Assembly (NCBI GenBank): GCA_012519085.1
Contig: JAAYQX010000013.1
Coordinates: forward strand, 1 to 34,026
DNA: 34,026 nt
Reading direction: 5' to 3'
Origin: Clostridiaceae bacterium
Lineage (GTDB): Bacteria > Bacillota > Clostridia > Saccharofermentanales > DTU023
The translations under genes and the position numbers were made by a program. Below are positions 14,967-23,260 of this stretch, in pieces (within the stretch, counting starts at the first letter, position 1; every line of letters starts with the position of its first letter). Under the pieces are notes generated by a model that saw nothing but the letters and a program-made list of their open reading frames with translations, did not search any database and was not told where the DNA came from.

Positions 14967-17570
14967 ATGAAAAAAAATCATAATTTTTCAGCCGAAGAGC
15001 AGCGGCTGATTAACGAGTACTTAAGACAAAAAGGCTACACTGCTGACATCCCGGACTGGGATGACAATGCTCAAAACTATGAGGATTCAGAGCCGGATAG
15101 CACAGAAGAATCCTTTATCCACGACTACGGTGATCACCGCCAGCCATCTCATTTCGATGCTCAATATGAATATGAAACAACTGCCGACAACTACTATCCA
15201 TCTGAGGAGGATATAGACCGTAATCACCTGTGGGAAGAATATGAAGGCGAAAACTACTACTCGTCCGAGGAATATATAGACGGATCTGATCAAGCTGAGA
15301 GTGAATACTCTCATTATAATGAGCCGCATACAGTTTCCGCTCCGACAAAGCCGAAACAGCCTACAGCACCGTCTCGGAAGCGACAACCTTTCCTGACCAA
15401 AGCTGAAGCTTCGGCCGAAAAAGGCTCAATGAGCAGAAGAGCTGTCTTTATCTTTTTGATATCTTCCTTGCTCTGGTGGGATCTCTGGTTCAGAATCTTT
15501 GTTCATAAAAGCATTGACTTTAAAGGATTATTAATTAATCTCCTATTCAGTCTAAGCTTGGCTTTCGCATTGACATTCATTATCACTTTATTCCCGAAAC
15601 GATGGTGGCGCCGCCTGCTGGCTGTACCTCTTCTGGTGATAATGATTTTCTTCTGTGCTCAATATATCTATCATGCTTTTTTCCGCACTCTATTTACTTG
15701 GTTTTCAATGGTGCGTGCACAGCAGGTTGCCGAGTTTGCAGGCGATGTCTTTTGGAAAATACTGATCAATATTCCTGTTCTGTTTCTGGCCTTTCTACCT
15801 CTAATAATCTTTTTTATCGGACGACCGATTGTAAGATTCTTAAAAAACAGAGGGAAAATTCCGGAGCATTGGCTGGCGGGACCGAAAATTAAGGAGAGGG
15901 CCCAAGTCAATAAACATGATCTGGTGCTGAGAAGTCTGTTCAGCCTAACCGCTGCGATAGTATCTTTCACCTTTGGAATTTTATTTATCCATGTTGGTGA
16001 TCGCGATGTCAATTCCGCTTACGATCTGTACTTTGAAACCAATGATCCTTTTGTTGCTTCTAGCAAAGTCGGTCTGATCTCGGCGATGAGCATTGATCTC
16101 AGGCACTTTTTATTTGATAGCAGTGACCCTATTGCTGTAGAAGACACTTTGCCTGAGGATATTCTGATTAAAGACCCTGAAGACGATCCGAACCATTCCG
16201 AGTCGGAATCGGCGGATCAGCCGGCCGAAAGCGGCACTCCCGATCAGAGTCAGACAGAACCGACATCAGAAATCGTTGAACCTGTGGAACAGGTCTTCCC
16301 GATCGACTTTGAGCAGATTATTGCCAATGAGAGCAATGACGGTCTGCGCGCGATGGCACAATATTTCCATGAGGTTGAACCAAGTAAAACTAACAGTCAT
16401 ACAGGTATGTTCAAGGGCTATAATCTGATTTTCTTAACTGTCGAAGCCCATTCCCCCTATTCTGCCGATCCGGAACTTACACCGACCCTGTGGAAAATGC
16501 AGGAGCAGGGCATTAAGTTTAAGAATTTTTATAATCCTACCTGGGGCGTCTCAACTTCGGACGGGGAATACACAGGCGTTACCGGCTTGGCTCCCAAACC
16601 GGGGGTTTGGAGTATGGTCGAATCCTCTAAAAACGATATGGCACTGGTACCCGGTAATATGCTCAGACGCCTCGGATACTATACAACCGCTTGGCATAAT
16701 CATACTTATACCTACTACGGTCGGGACAAATCGCATCCTAATCTGGGTTATACTTACAAGGGACTTGGCAATGGTCTGGAAGTCAAAAAATCCTGGCCCG
16801 AATCGGATCTGGAGATGATGGAGAAAATCTTTGACGAAATGACTGCCAAAGAACCTTTTCATGCTTATATTATGACTGTCAGCGGTCATGCTAACTACAC
16901 TTTCCGCGGCAACTATATAGCAACTAAAAACCGTGATGCAGTTAAGGATCTGCCCTATAACGAAGGCGGACGGGCCTATATGGCTACGCAGATTGAAGTT
17001 GATAAAGCGATGGAGTACCTGCTGGAGCGTCTGCGGGAGAAAGGCATGGCCGAACGAACCTTGATCGTGATGAATGCTGACCACTATCCTTATCAAATGG
17101 ACAAAGAGGATTATGATCAGTTGGCAGGTACGAAGCTGGAAGAGAATTTTGAAATTTTCCGCAACTCTCTAATCATGTATGTGGACGGCATGGAACCGGA
17201 AGTAGTTGACAGAGTATGCTTTACATTAGATATCTTACCGACAGTCTATAATCTGATGGGCGTACCCTATGATTCCAGACTGTTGATGGGCAGTGATGTT
17301 TTTTCGGAGCGCAGACCTTTGGCATTTTTTGTCAATCGCAGCTGGATTACAGATAAAGGGCGTTATAATGCTGTGACCAAGGAATTTACTCCGGCACCGG
17401 GTGTAACCTTGTCAGATGAGCAGGACTATATTGATGCCATAACACATATAGTGAAGAATAAGTTAAAATACTCAGCCAAGATTCTGGAATATGATTATTA
17501 CAAGCGCATCCTGCCGGACTCAATCTGGGATATTGTCAATAAGGACAGCGGTTATTTGACTGATAGTTAG
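14967..17570 (+). CDS. LTA-synthase-family membrane sulfatase with acidic N-terminal extension
   Basis: The 867-residue product has a Tyr/Glu/Asp-rich soluble N-terminus (1-155), then five membrane segments (about 159-180, 187-209, 216-237, 264-286, 322-343). An acidic Pro/Ser linker follows (390-440), then an extracellular alkaline-phosphatase-fold domain (about 484-800). Metal and catalytic residues match lipoteichoic acid synthase: Glu493 in LTVEAHSPYS, nucleophile Thr530 in WGVSTSDGEY, Asp705 and His706 in NADHYP. By family it transfers glycerol-phosphate or a related group to an envelope polymer or lipid on the outer face. The exact acceptor cannot be told, and other phosphoglycerol transferases share the fold. 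The long cytoplasmic acidic extension is unusual for LtaS. Its start lacks a ribosome binding site (see promoter entry). Confidence 0.85.
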   Translation: MKKNHNFSAEEQRLINEYLRQKGYTADIPDWDDNAQNYEDSEPDSTEESFIHDYGDHRQPSHFDAQYEYETTADNYYPSEEDIDRNHLWEEYEGENYYSSEEYIDGSDQAESEYSHYNEPHTVSAPTKPKQPTAPSRKRQPFLTKAEASAEKGSMSRRAVFIFLISSLLWWDLWFRIFVHKSIDFKGLLINLLFSLSLAFALTFIITLFPKRWWRRLLAVPLLVIMIFFCAQYIYHAFFRTLFTWFSMVRAQQVAEFAGDVFWKILINIPVLFLAFLPLIIFFIGRPIVRFLKNRGKIPEHWLAGPKIKERAQVNKHDLVLRSLFSLTAAIVSFTFGILFIHVGDRDVNSAYDLYFETNDPFVASSKVGLISAMSIDLRHFLFDSSDPIAVEDTLPEDILIKDPEDDPNHSESESADQPAESGTPDQSQTEPTSEIVEPVEQVFPIDFEQIIANESNDGLRAMAQYFHEVEPSKTNSHTGMFKGYNLIFLTVEAHSPYSADPELTPTLWKMQEQGIKFKNFYNPTWGVSTSDGEYTGVTGLAPKPGVWSMVESSKNDMALVPGNMLRRLGYYTTAWHNHTYTYYGRDKSHPNLGYTYKGLGNGLEVKKSWPESDLEMMEKIFDEMTAKEPFHAYIMTVSGHANYTFRGNYIATKNRDAVKDLPYNEGGRAYMATQIEVDKAMEYLLERLREKGMAERTLIVMNADHYPYQMDKEDYDQLAGTKLEENFEIFRNSLIMYVDGMEPEVVDRVCFTLDILPTVYNLMGVPYDSRLLMGSDVFSERRPLAFFVNRSWITDKGRYNAVTKEFTPAPGVTLSDEQDYIDAITHIVKNKLKYSAKILEYDYYKRILPDSIWDIVNKDSGYLTDS

Positions 17571-17579
17571 TTAGGTTCT

Positions 17580-18515
17580 TTAGTCGGATTTCTCCCTAGC
17601 CTCCCTAGCTTCTCTGGTCTCTTTTCTCTGACGGATTTCTGCCATCAGCTGCTTATATTCCTGTTCATGAAAGAGGGGAGAATGCTCGAGATCTGCCGGA
17701 TTTTGCATGAATTTATCGAAGACTTTGAGACTTTTGATTAAATAAAAACCATCACAGATTCTTTCATCAATGGAAAACTTTAAGTCGACGGTTTGCCGCC
17801 ATTCGACCTGATTATCTTTACCTTTGTAGGGTGCATCATAGACGCGGCCGATGGTAATAAAGATAGAAGTTGTACCAAATTCATATAGATGATGGAAAGG
17901 AGCATCAGCTCCGACGCTGCCCAGATGAGAAATGTACATGGATGAGTAGAGTGGAGTTGCTTCCATCAGGGCTTTAGGCATAATCCCGTAAAAGTCCATC
18001 AGACGTACGATCCAGAGCGCGAATTGCAGGAATGAACGAGGGAGCTTCACGACAAAGCGGATTAATTTGTCGTCAGTTTTCAGCTGGTCGTCCTTGATCA
18101 TATTGATATTATTTTGCATGCGTTCAGCAACATCATAGATAGTATCGGAGGGATTGAGCTTGACTTTAGCGATTGATTCCAGGGCATCATCAGTCATCCT
18201 GGTTTTGACAGCATACAGGATAGAGATGTCGTTATGCTCATAGAGACGCCGTCCGGCAACAAAACGATTAATTTTGGGACGCCTGTATATAGTTTGCAGC
18301 ATTGCCGCTACAATTATATTGAACAGCGTAATTCTTTTACCTTCAGCACGTTTATCCCGGATGAATTCCTGGATAGCCTCGACATTATAAGAGCGGGCAA
18401 AATAAATAACAGATTCATTACGTCCGCGCATAATATAGGGCATAATCCTGATTAAGGAATCTTCATCTTTGACCAGTTTCCCGTCGTTTCTCTTCTTAGC
18501 AAATAATAGTCCCAT
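17580..18515 (-). CDS. Stand-alone E2/CAT-fold acyltransferase-like protein with altered catalytic motif
   Basis: The 311 residues resemble the catalytic domain of 2-oxoacid dehydrogenase E2 subunits and chloramphenicol acetyltransferase: LFNIIVAAMLQTIYRRPKIN (63-82), SSMYISHLGSVGADAPFHHL (about 191-210, E2 pattern ISNLG), and DLKFSIDERICDG (244-256, E2 pattern LSYDHRVVDG). There is no lipoyl domain or E3-binding domain, and no E1 or E3 gene nearby, so it is not a conventional pyruvate dehydrogenase component. The catalytic His of HRxxDG is Glu251 here. The C-terminus is a charged helix (EIRQRKETREAREAREKSD). AAGGTG precedes the ATG with 5 bases spacing. It is convergent with the sulfatase gene, 9 bases between stops. 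Function is unknown; annotation as active E2 would be misleading. Confidence 0.75.
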   Translation of the reverse strand: MGLLFAKKRNDGKLVKDEDSLIRIMPYIMRGRNESVIYFARSYNVEAIQEFIRDKRAEGKRITLFNIIVAAMLQTIYRRPKINRFVAGRRLYEHNDISILYAVKTRMTDDALESIAKVKLNPSDTIYDVAERMQNNINMIKDDQLKTDDKLIRFVVKLPRSFLQFALWIVRLMDFYGIMPKALMEATPLYSSMYISHLGSVGADAPFHHLYEFGTTSIFITIGRVYDAPYKGKDNQVEWRQTVDLKFSIDERICDGFYLIKSLKVFDKFMQNPADLEHSPLFHEQEYKQLMAEIRQRKETREAREAREKSD

Positions 18516-18680
18516 TTACACCTTCATACACAACCGGGATGTTTTCAGCCAACCACTGCTTTCTTCATCCGCCGGCTATTTCCTGACTATCATAGCGGAA
18601 TTGACAGAATGACTCAAGCAGAGAGCAGGCCTAATTGCTTAAAACTGTGTAATTATTGTGTAACTACTGTCAGCCGGAAT

Positions 18681-19202
18681 TTAGTTAGTTTGATACTTTT
18701 CCAGCTCCTGCTGTTTTAACCTCATGAACAGATCGACTATACCGGCATCGCGATAACGTTTGACTGTTGATAGGGATTTCCCCATCAATACGGCTGTTTC
18801 ACGCAGGGTGTTTTGCTCAAAATACAAGGAAATTAAAGTCTCACGATAAGCGGCATGTAATCTGGCGATATGATAGACTACCCCGGTCAATAGCTCTTTC
18901 CGTGCAGTCAGATGATCGATAGTATCCTGATGATTATGCTGCAAAGCAGATGATTTGTCTTCGGCCGGCTGATAGACGGATTCATTGTCAGAAACTACAA
19001 AGGACTGTGGGTTTTGCCCCGTCTCAGTCAACCAATTCGCAAGTTTTTGCAGGCTGCTGCGTTCATCCGGCAGGAAAGCCAGATAGCGACGAAGATCTTC
19101 AACATCAGAAAAAATAGCTGTGTCGCAATTTGTCCCGAGCCAATTCCGATCGCAACTCCTAGCAGGGACTGTGCCGGCAACTGCACCTTGATAATTATGC
19201 AT
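18681..19202 (-). CDS. Putative DNA-binding protein with sigma-region-4-like helix-turn-helix
   Basis: The 173-residue product has an unrecognised N-terminal part (1-100). The C-terminal segment (about 115-160, RETLISLYFEQNTLRETAVL then MGKSLSTVKRYRDAGIVDLF) has the spacing of a sigma-70 region 4 type helix-turn-helix: a helix ending in YFEQ, a second with ETAVLMGKS, and a recognition helix STVKRYRDAG. AGGAG lies 7 bases before the ATG. A perfect 8-base inverted repeat lies 35-55 bases upstream of the start and could be its own operator. The target genes are unknown; the adjacent divergent L,D-transpeptidase gene shares the intergenic region. A phage-type ArpU/small terminase-like regulator is an alternative reading. 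Confidence 0.6.
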   Translation of the reverse strand: MHNYQGAVAGTVPARSCDRNWLGTNCDTAIFSDVEDLRRYLAFLPDERSSLQKLANWLTETGQNPQSFVVSDNESVYQPAEDKSSALQHNHQDTIDHLTARKELLTGVVYHIARLHAAYRETLISLYFEQNTLRETAVLMGKSLSTVKRYRDAGIVDLFMRLKQQELEKYQTN

Positions 19203-19236
19203 TTGGATCTCCTTTCAACTTGAACAAGACGGTGCA

Positions 19237-19257
19237 AACATATTAAAGCAATATGTT
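19237..19257. promoter_or_regulatory. Perfect inverted repeat, candidate operator
   Basis: AACATATT (19237-19244) and AATATGTT (19250-19257) are perfect complements separated by AAAGC. The position, 35-55 bases 5' of the HTH gene start, and the lack of a T-run suggest a dimer binding site rather than a terminator. Confidence 0.5.
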
Positions 19258-19409
19258 ACGTTAAGATTTGGCCATGATCACACAATAAGAAATAAACTGC
19301 GACAATAGGGTACAAAGCTGTGAAAAATGTTCTATTGTATATTTGAGCTGAAGATAACTGAAAAATTAATTATGTCTCTGCCCGAGATAGTTAATATAAT
19401 AAGTAACAC

Positions 19410-19437
19410 TTGTGTCAAAAATTTGATTTACTATAAT
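19410..19437 (+). promoter_or_regulatory. Putative promoter of the L,D-transpeptidase gene
   Basis: TTGTGT (19410-19415) is followed after 16 bases by a perfect TATAAT (19432-19437). The start codon at 19511 lies about 67 bases beyond the expected transcription start. Confidence 0.5.
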
Positions 19438-19510
19438 TGATATTTAGATTAGAATGATGTAATCTCCATAATGATCTAAATATTGTTGGGTAAATTGACT
19501 TGGGGGAACT

Positions 19511-21064
19511 ATGAGAAAAGAAAAAGGCAGGGTAACTACTCGAGTTGGGCTTATCAGTTTTGTTCTGGTGCTCATTATGCTGATCAGTGTGCTACCGTCT
19601 TGCAGTCTGCTTGAAGAAAAACCGTCCAGAGCTTTCGAAAATCTGGACGCCGAAACTGATGCGCCACTGATTAAGGAAACTGAGGAAAATATCTCATCCG
19701 ATTCCGCAGAGCTGGCTGAAACGGCGAGACTAAATATTCAACATGACAGGCCAGTGATCTCCAAGGGTACTGTACCGGTATTTACCGCGAAAAATAATCC
19801 TCCTGATGTCAAGAGCGATTCCACTGCTGATAAGGCTACTTCGACCGGGCCGACTAAGGCCGTAACTCCCACTCCAACTCCGACCCCAACCCCCCAAGCA
19901 GCTAGACTAAGCAGCAATGTGGGAGCTGTACATGCCGGCCCGCCCTATACGATCAGGATTTTCATTGCCGAGCAGCGGGTAGTTGTTTATGGTACTACAG
20001 CTAGTGGGGTCGAGGTGCCGATCAGGAAAATGCTTACCTCTACCGGTGTCAGGCGTCATCCCACACCGCTCACAGGCGAGAACCGATATTATTTTCTAGG
20101 CGGGGGTATACCTTGGGTTAAGTTCAAGCTTTATGGTATAACTTACCATCAGTATGCAACCCGCTTCTATGGCAAAGGCCTAGGTCCTAATTTTTTCTTC
20201 CATTCTACAGCTTACAATCAGCGTGATCCGTCCTCACTTCAAGTTAGTGCATTCAATCTGTTGGGGCGCAGAGCTTCCCACGGTTGTATTCGCCTCAACA
20301 CTGCCGATGCCAAGTTCATCTATTCCCTACGTGGTACCAGAGCCAAGGTCAAAGTCTTGGCCAATGCTGATGGATATAATATAGGCAGTGTGCCGGGTCT
20401 GCCGAAATTCACAATCAAGGTTAAGCGTGGTGACCCGCGCTATGGCTGGGATCCCTATGATCCCAATCCCAATAATCCTTGGAAGAACCATATTGATGCA
20501 CCGCCCCGTATAGTTGGTGCGGCGCAGACAATCACGGCCGGCGAAGCTTTCGATTATCTGAAGGGTGTCAAAGCCTATGACTTTACTAATGCCGAAGTGG
20601 CGGTGACCTATACCGGCATTGTGGATGTGAATACAGCCGGAACCTATCCGGTCGTCTATACGGCAAAGGATGATACGGGCAATACGAGTACTCTGACGCT
20701 GCAACATGTTGTCAACCCTGCTCCAACATCAACACCAACGCCGACAGCGGTGCCGACTACCGCACCGCCGACGTCAACACCGACGCCAAAGCCGACGTCA
20801 CCGCCGACGCCAACACCGACGCCAAAACCGACGTTAACGCCGACGCCAACACCGACGCCAACACCGACGCCAACACCGACGTCAACGCCGACGCCAACGC
20901 CGACGCCAACACCGACGCCAACACCGACGCCAACGCCAGGTGAGGAGCCACCAGGTGAGGAGCCACCAGGTGAGGAACCACCAGGTGAGGAACCACCAGG
21001 TGAGGAGCCACCGGGTGAGGAACCACCAGGTGAGGAGCCACCGGGTGATGATCCAAGCCCCTAG
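19511..21064 (+). CDS. L,D-transpeptidase (YkuD) lipoprotein with Ig-like domain and Pro-rich stalk
   Basis: YkuD enzymes make 3-3 peptidoglycan cross-links or attach proteins to the wall. The N-terminus is a lipoprotein signal with lipobox LPSC (Cys31). A linker with [10 protein letters not shown] follows. The YkuD domain (about 146-284) contains FFFHSTAYN and the catalytic [11 protein letters not shown], with His257 and Cys259. Residues 332-402 are an Ig-like DUF5011/HYR-type module ([20 protein letters not shown]). Then come a Thr-Pro repeat (about 403-475) and seven GEEPP repeats ending in GDDPSP. The Pro-rich tail may thread the wall. Having the enzyme in the middle and the stalk at the C-terminus is unusual. 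GGGGG lies 4 bases before the ATG. The ORFs antisense to the repeats are artefacts. Confidence 0.92.
   Translation: MRKEKGRVTTRVGLISFVLVLIMLISVLPSCSLLEEKPSRAFENLDAETDAPLIKETEENISSDSAELAETARLNIQHDRPVISKGTVPVFTAKNNPPDVKSDSTADKATSTGPTKAVTPTPTPTPTPQAARLSSNVGAVHAGPPYTIRIFIAEQRVVVYGTTASGVEVPIRKMLTSTGVRRHPTPLTGENRYYFLGGGIPWVKFKLYGITYHQYATRFYGKGLGPNFFFHSTAYNQRDPSSLQVSAFNLLGRRASHGCIRLNTADAKFIYSLRGTRAKVKVLANADGYNIGSVPGLPKFTIKVKRGDPRYGWDPYDPNPNNPWKNHIDAPPRIVGAAQTITAGEAFDYLKGVKAYDFTNAEVAVTYTGIVDVNTAGTYPVVYTAKDDTGNTSTLTLQHVVNPAPTSTPTPTAVPTTAPPTSTPTPKPTSPPTPTPTPKPTLTPTPTPTPTPTPTPTSTPTPTPTPTPTPTPTPTPGEEPPGEEPPGEEPPGEEPPGEEPPGEEPPGEEPPGDDPSP
20719..21056 (+). repeat. In-gene Thr-Pro and GEEPP tandem repeats
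   Basis: The first part repeats short ACGCCGACGCCAACACC-like units encoding TPTP. The second (about 20936-21056) repeats the 15-base unit GGTGAGGAGCCACCA seven times with only synonymous third-base differences (GAG/GAA, CCA/CCG). Such arrays expand and contract by slippage in steps of whole codons. Confidence 0.9.
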
Positions 21065-21103
21065 TGTAGGGATGATTGAAGAATTGGTGGGATATGCACT
21101 CTG

Positions 21104-21535
21104 ATGAACAAAATGCAGGATAATAGTGCCAGCAAACAAGTTAAACGCATCTTTATGAGGCCGACTGATCTGTTGATTGTCGGCCTCTTATTGCTTGTCT
21201 TTCTGGCTTTGTACTGGTGGGGCAGACAACAAGATGATACGGCAGTAAAAAAGGCGGAGATCTATTGCGATAATAAGCTGATTGCGGTCATTGTCCTGAC
21301 GGAAGGTGAGGAGCGTACTTTTAATTTTCCGGAATGCCCGGAAGTATTCTTCCATCTGTCTGAGAGAGGCACCATTGCTTTCCGAGAATCGAGCTGTCCT
21401 GATAAAGTCTGTATCAAAAGCGGCGAGCTGTCGCGGGTTAATGACTGGGCCGCCTGTCTGCCCAATCGTGTACTGCTGAAAATTGTCGCTTCTGCAGATG
21501 ATGCTGATCCCGACCAATTGGATCTGATCGGATGA
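21104..21535 (+). CDS. NusG-domain-II (DUF1312) membrane-anchored protein
   Basis: The 143-residue product has one membrane segment (about 22-42, DLLIVGLLLLVFLALYWWG). It is followed by an extracytoplasmic NusG-II-like domain. The characteristic end of that family is visible: FRESSCPDKVCIKSGEL, then WAACLPNRVLLKIV, with three conserved cysteines. Family members commonly neighbour Gx transporters and ApbE, as here, so a role in extracytoplasmic redox or flavin chemistry is likely, but the biochemical function is not known to me. The stop overlaps the next start as ATGA, so translation is coupled. It is not a NusG transcription factor. Confidence 0.85.
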   Translation: MNKMQDNSASKQVKRIFMRPTDLLIVGLLLLVFLALYWWGRQQDDTAVKKAEIYCDNKLIAVIVLTEGEERTFNFPECPEVFFHLSERGTIAFRESSCPDKVCIKSGELSRVNDWAACLPNRVLLKIVASADDADPDQLDLIG

Positions 21536-22092
21536 ATAAGGACTATAATGACAAAGCAAGTCCGCCGCCAGCCGGATATTCAGTTCAAAAGCTGGTTGTT
21601 TTGGCCCTGCTCTTTGCGATGGCGATCGCCTTAGGTATGTTCGAAAATGTCCTGCCGCCGCTGCCGGCGCCGGTCCCTCTGCGCTACGGTCTTTCTAATA
21701 TTGCTGTAATGTACACACTGTTTTTTCTGGGTGTGCCGTCAGCCTATACCATTGCTATACTGAAAAGCCTGTTTGCCCTCATGACCAGAGGTCTGATCGC
21801 CGGTTTGACCAGTTTGGCCGGCGGCCTGATATCTGTGACCTGCATGTATATGATAAATCGCCTGACCAAAGGCCGTGCCAGTTATTCGATCCTGGGCGTA
21901 AGCGGTGCCGTCAGCCATAATCTGGGTCAGTATTTGCTGATTGTCCTGCTGGATTATTTGCGCATACCGGCATTGGCCTTTCTGCCGCCATTGCTATTCA
22001 CGGGAATAGTGACTGGTTTACTATCTTCGGCACTGCTATGCGCGGCTCTGCCGGTCCTAAAACGCTGGCGTCATTTCTCGGGCAGAATCTGA
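21532..22092 (+). CDS. Gx transporter family membrane protein (heptaprenyl diphosphate synthase component I-like)
   Basis: The 186 residues form about five or six membrane helices (VLALLFAMAIALGMFENVL, IAVMYTLFFLGVPSAYTIAI, LIAGLTSLAGGLISVTCMYM). The blocks VPLRYGLSNIAVM and SGAVSHNLGQYLLI are typical of the Gx_transp family. That family is often labelled heptaprenyl diphosphate synthase subunit I and is related in shape to ECF-type vitamin uptake components. Placed between a NusG-II protein and ApbE, it may supply a small molecule for flavinylation or be a quinone or isoprenoid-related permease. The substrate is not established. It is coupled to the gene before it by a 4-base overlap. Confidence 0.85.
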   Translation: MNKDYNDKASPPPAGYSVQKLVVLALLFAMAIALGMFENVLPPLPAPVPLRYGLSNIAVMYTLFFLGVPSAYTIAILKSLFALMTRGLIAGLTSLAGGLISVTCMYMINRLTKGRASYSILGVSGAVSHNLGQYLLIVLLDYLRIPALAFLPPLLFTGIVTGLLSSALLCAALPVLKRWRHFSGRI

Positions 22093-22132
22093 TACAATGA
22101 CATATCTGAATTGAGTGCGAAAGAGCGGAAGT

Positions 22133-23224
22133 ATGAGTAAGGATCGCTGGAGATTTAATAAGGTAAATGCTGTTTTGCTGATCTGCACCATTTTGTTGGC
22201 ATTTGCCGCCGCTTCCTGTGCACAGGTTGAGGGGCAGAGTACAACCGGCGAGCGCCTTCGTTTTGAAGAATCTATCATCGGTCCCTTTGATACAGTCACA
22301 ACACTGATAGCCTATACGAAAGATCAAGCCGATTTCGATCAGTTTGTAGCGCTGGTGAGACAGGATCTGGACCATTATCATAAATTGTTCGATTTTTATA
22401 ATACTTATCCCGGCATTAACAATATTAGTACTATCAATGAGCAGGCGGGCAAGCAGCCGGTACCGGTAGAGCCGGTAATTATTGATTTTCTCGAGCAATG
22501 CTTATGGGCGAATGAGATTTCCGGCGGCCGGGTCAATATGGCCTTGGGTGCAGTATTGTCGATCTGGCATGATTTGCGTCTGCAGGGGATAAATGATCCG
22601 GCCGCAGCCGCACTGCCTGATCCTGATGCCTTGAAACTGGCCAATCAACATACCGATATCCGTCAGGTTAAGCTTGATAAAGAAGCCGCTACGGTTTTTC
22701 TGGCCGATCCGGCTATGAGCCTGGATGTGGGTTCGGGTGCCAAAGGATATGCCTGTGAACTGGTGACTCGGCACGCAATCGAGGCCGGCTATGATTCCTT
22801 TGTGATTTCTCTCGGCGGCAATATCCGGACGGTTGGGGTTAAGGCGGATTCCGGCGGGAAATGGCGGATTGGCGTTAAAAATCCCGATGTGGAGGCGCCG
22901 GAAGAGATTATTGATGTGTTGTCGGTGTCAGATCTGGCGATTGTTACTTCGGGAATTTATGAAAGATATTATACTGTGAACGGTGTCAAATACCATCATA
23001 TAATTGATCCGGATACGCTGATGCCTTCACAATACTTTGATTCAGTGACAGTAGTTGCCCCCAGCTCGGCTACTGCTGATGCCATCACCACGGCCCTGTT
23101 GAATATGTCCTGCCAAGATGGCAAAGAGATGCTGGCACAGCTGGAAAACTGCGAGGCCTTGTGGTTGAAAGGAACTGAGCGCTACTCAACTCAGGGTTAT
23201 GATGAATTGCTGGGCGGACAATAG
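22133..23224 (+). CDS. apbE: FAD:protein FMN transferase (ApbE) lipoprotein
   Basis: ApbE attaches FMN from FAD to a Thr in extracytoplasmic redox proteins, using Mg. The signal peptide ends in lipobox AAASC. Motifs: the FAD-binding LDVGSGAKGYACEL, VISLGGNIRTVG, YHHIIDPDT, and the metal-binding SATADAITTALL near the C-terminus. The ORF track uses a GTG at 22115; I chose the ATG at 22133 (MSKDRWRF), with AAGAG 7 bases before it and a shorter leader, giving 363 residues. Its acceptor should carry an FMN-binding motif (DGxTGAT-like). I see no such protein in the window, so the substrate is encoded elsewhere. It probably forms an operon with the NusG-II and Gx genes. Confidence 0.93.
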   Translation: MSKDRWRFNKVNAVLLICTILLAFAAASCAQVEGQSTTGERLRFEESIIGPFDTVTTLIAYTKDQADFDQFVALVRQDLDHYHKLFDFYNTYPGINNISTINEQAGKQPVPVEPVIIDFLEQCLWANEISGGRVNMALGAVLSIWHDLRLQGINDPAAAALPDPDALKLANQHTDIRQVKLDKEAATVFLADPAMSLDVGSGAKGYACELVTRHAIEAGYDSFVISLGGNIRTVGVKADSGGKWRIGVKNPDVEAPEEIIDVLSVSDLAIVTSGIYERYYTVNGVKYHHIIDPDTLMPSQYFDSVTVVAPSSATADAITTALLNMSCQDGKEMLAQLENCEALWLKGTERYSTQGYDELLGGQ

Positions 23225-23260
23225 AGCCGGTCAGATCAGATACTGTTAAAGGAGAAAATG

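Larger units (their letters stand above)
19203..19510. other. Divergent intergenic region with regulatory signals
   Basis: The 308 bases between the HTH gene and the L,D-transpeptidase gene hold no convincing gene. They contain an inverted repeat at 19237-19257 near the HTH gene and a promoter-like pair at 19410-19437 facing the transpeptidase gene. The region is AT-rich. Confidence 0.6.

Noticed and set aside
20719-21056. CRISPR-like array
   Set aside because: The repeats are contiguous in-frame codon repeats with no spacers.
20757-21139. Minus-strand ORFs opposite the Pro-rich repeats
   Set aside because: Their repetitive sequence ([16 protein letters not shown]) is the direct antisense of the TP and GEEPP repeats.
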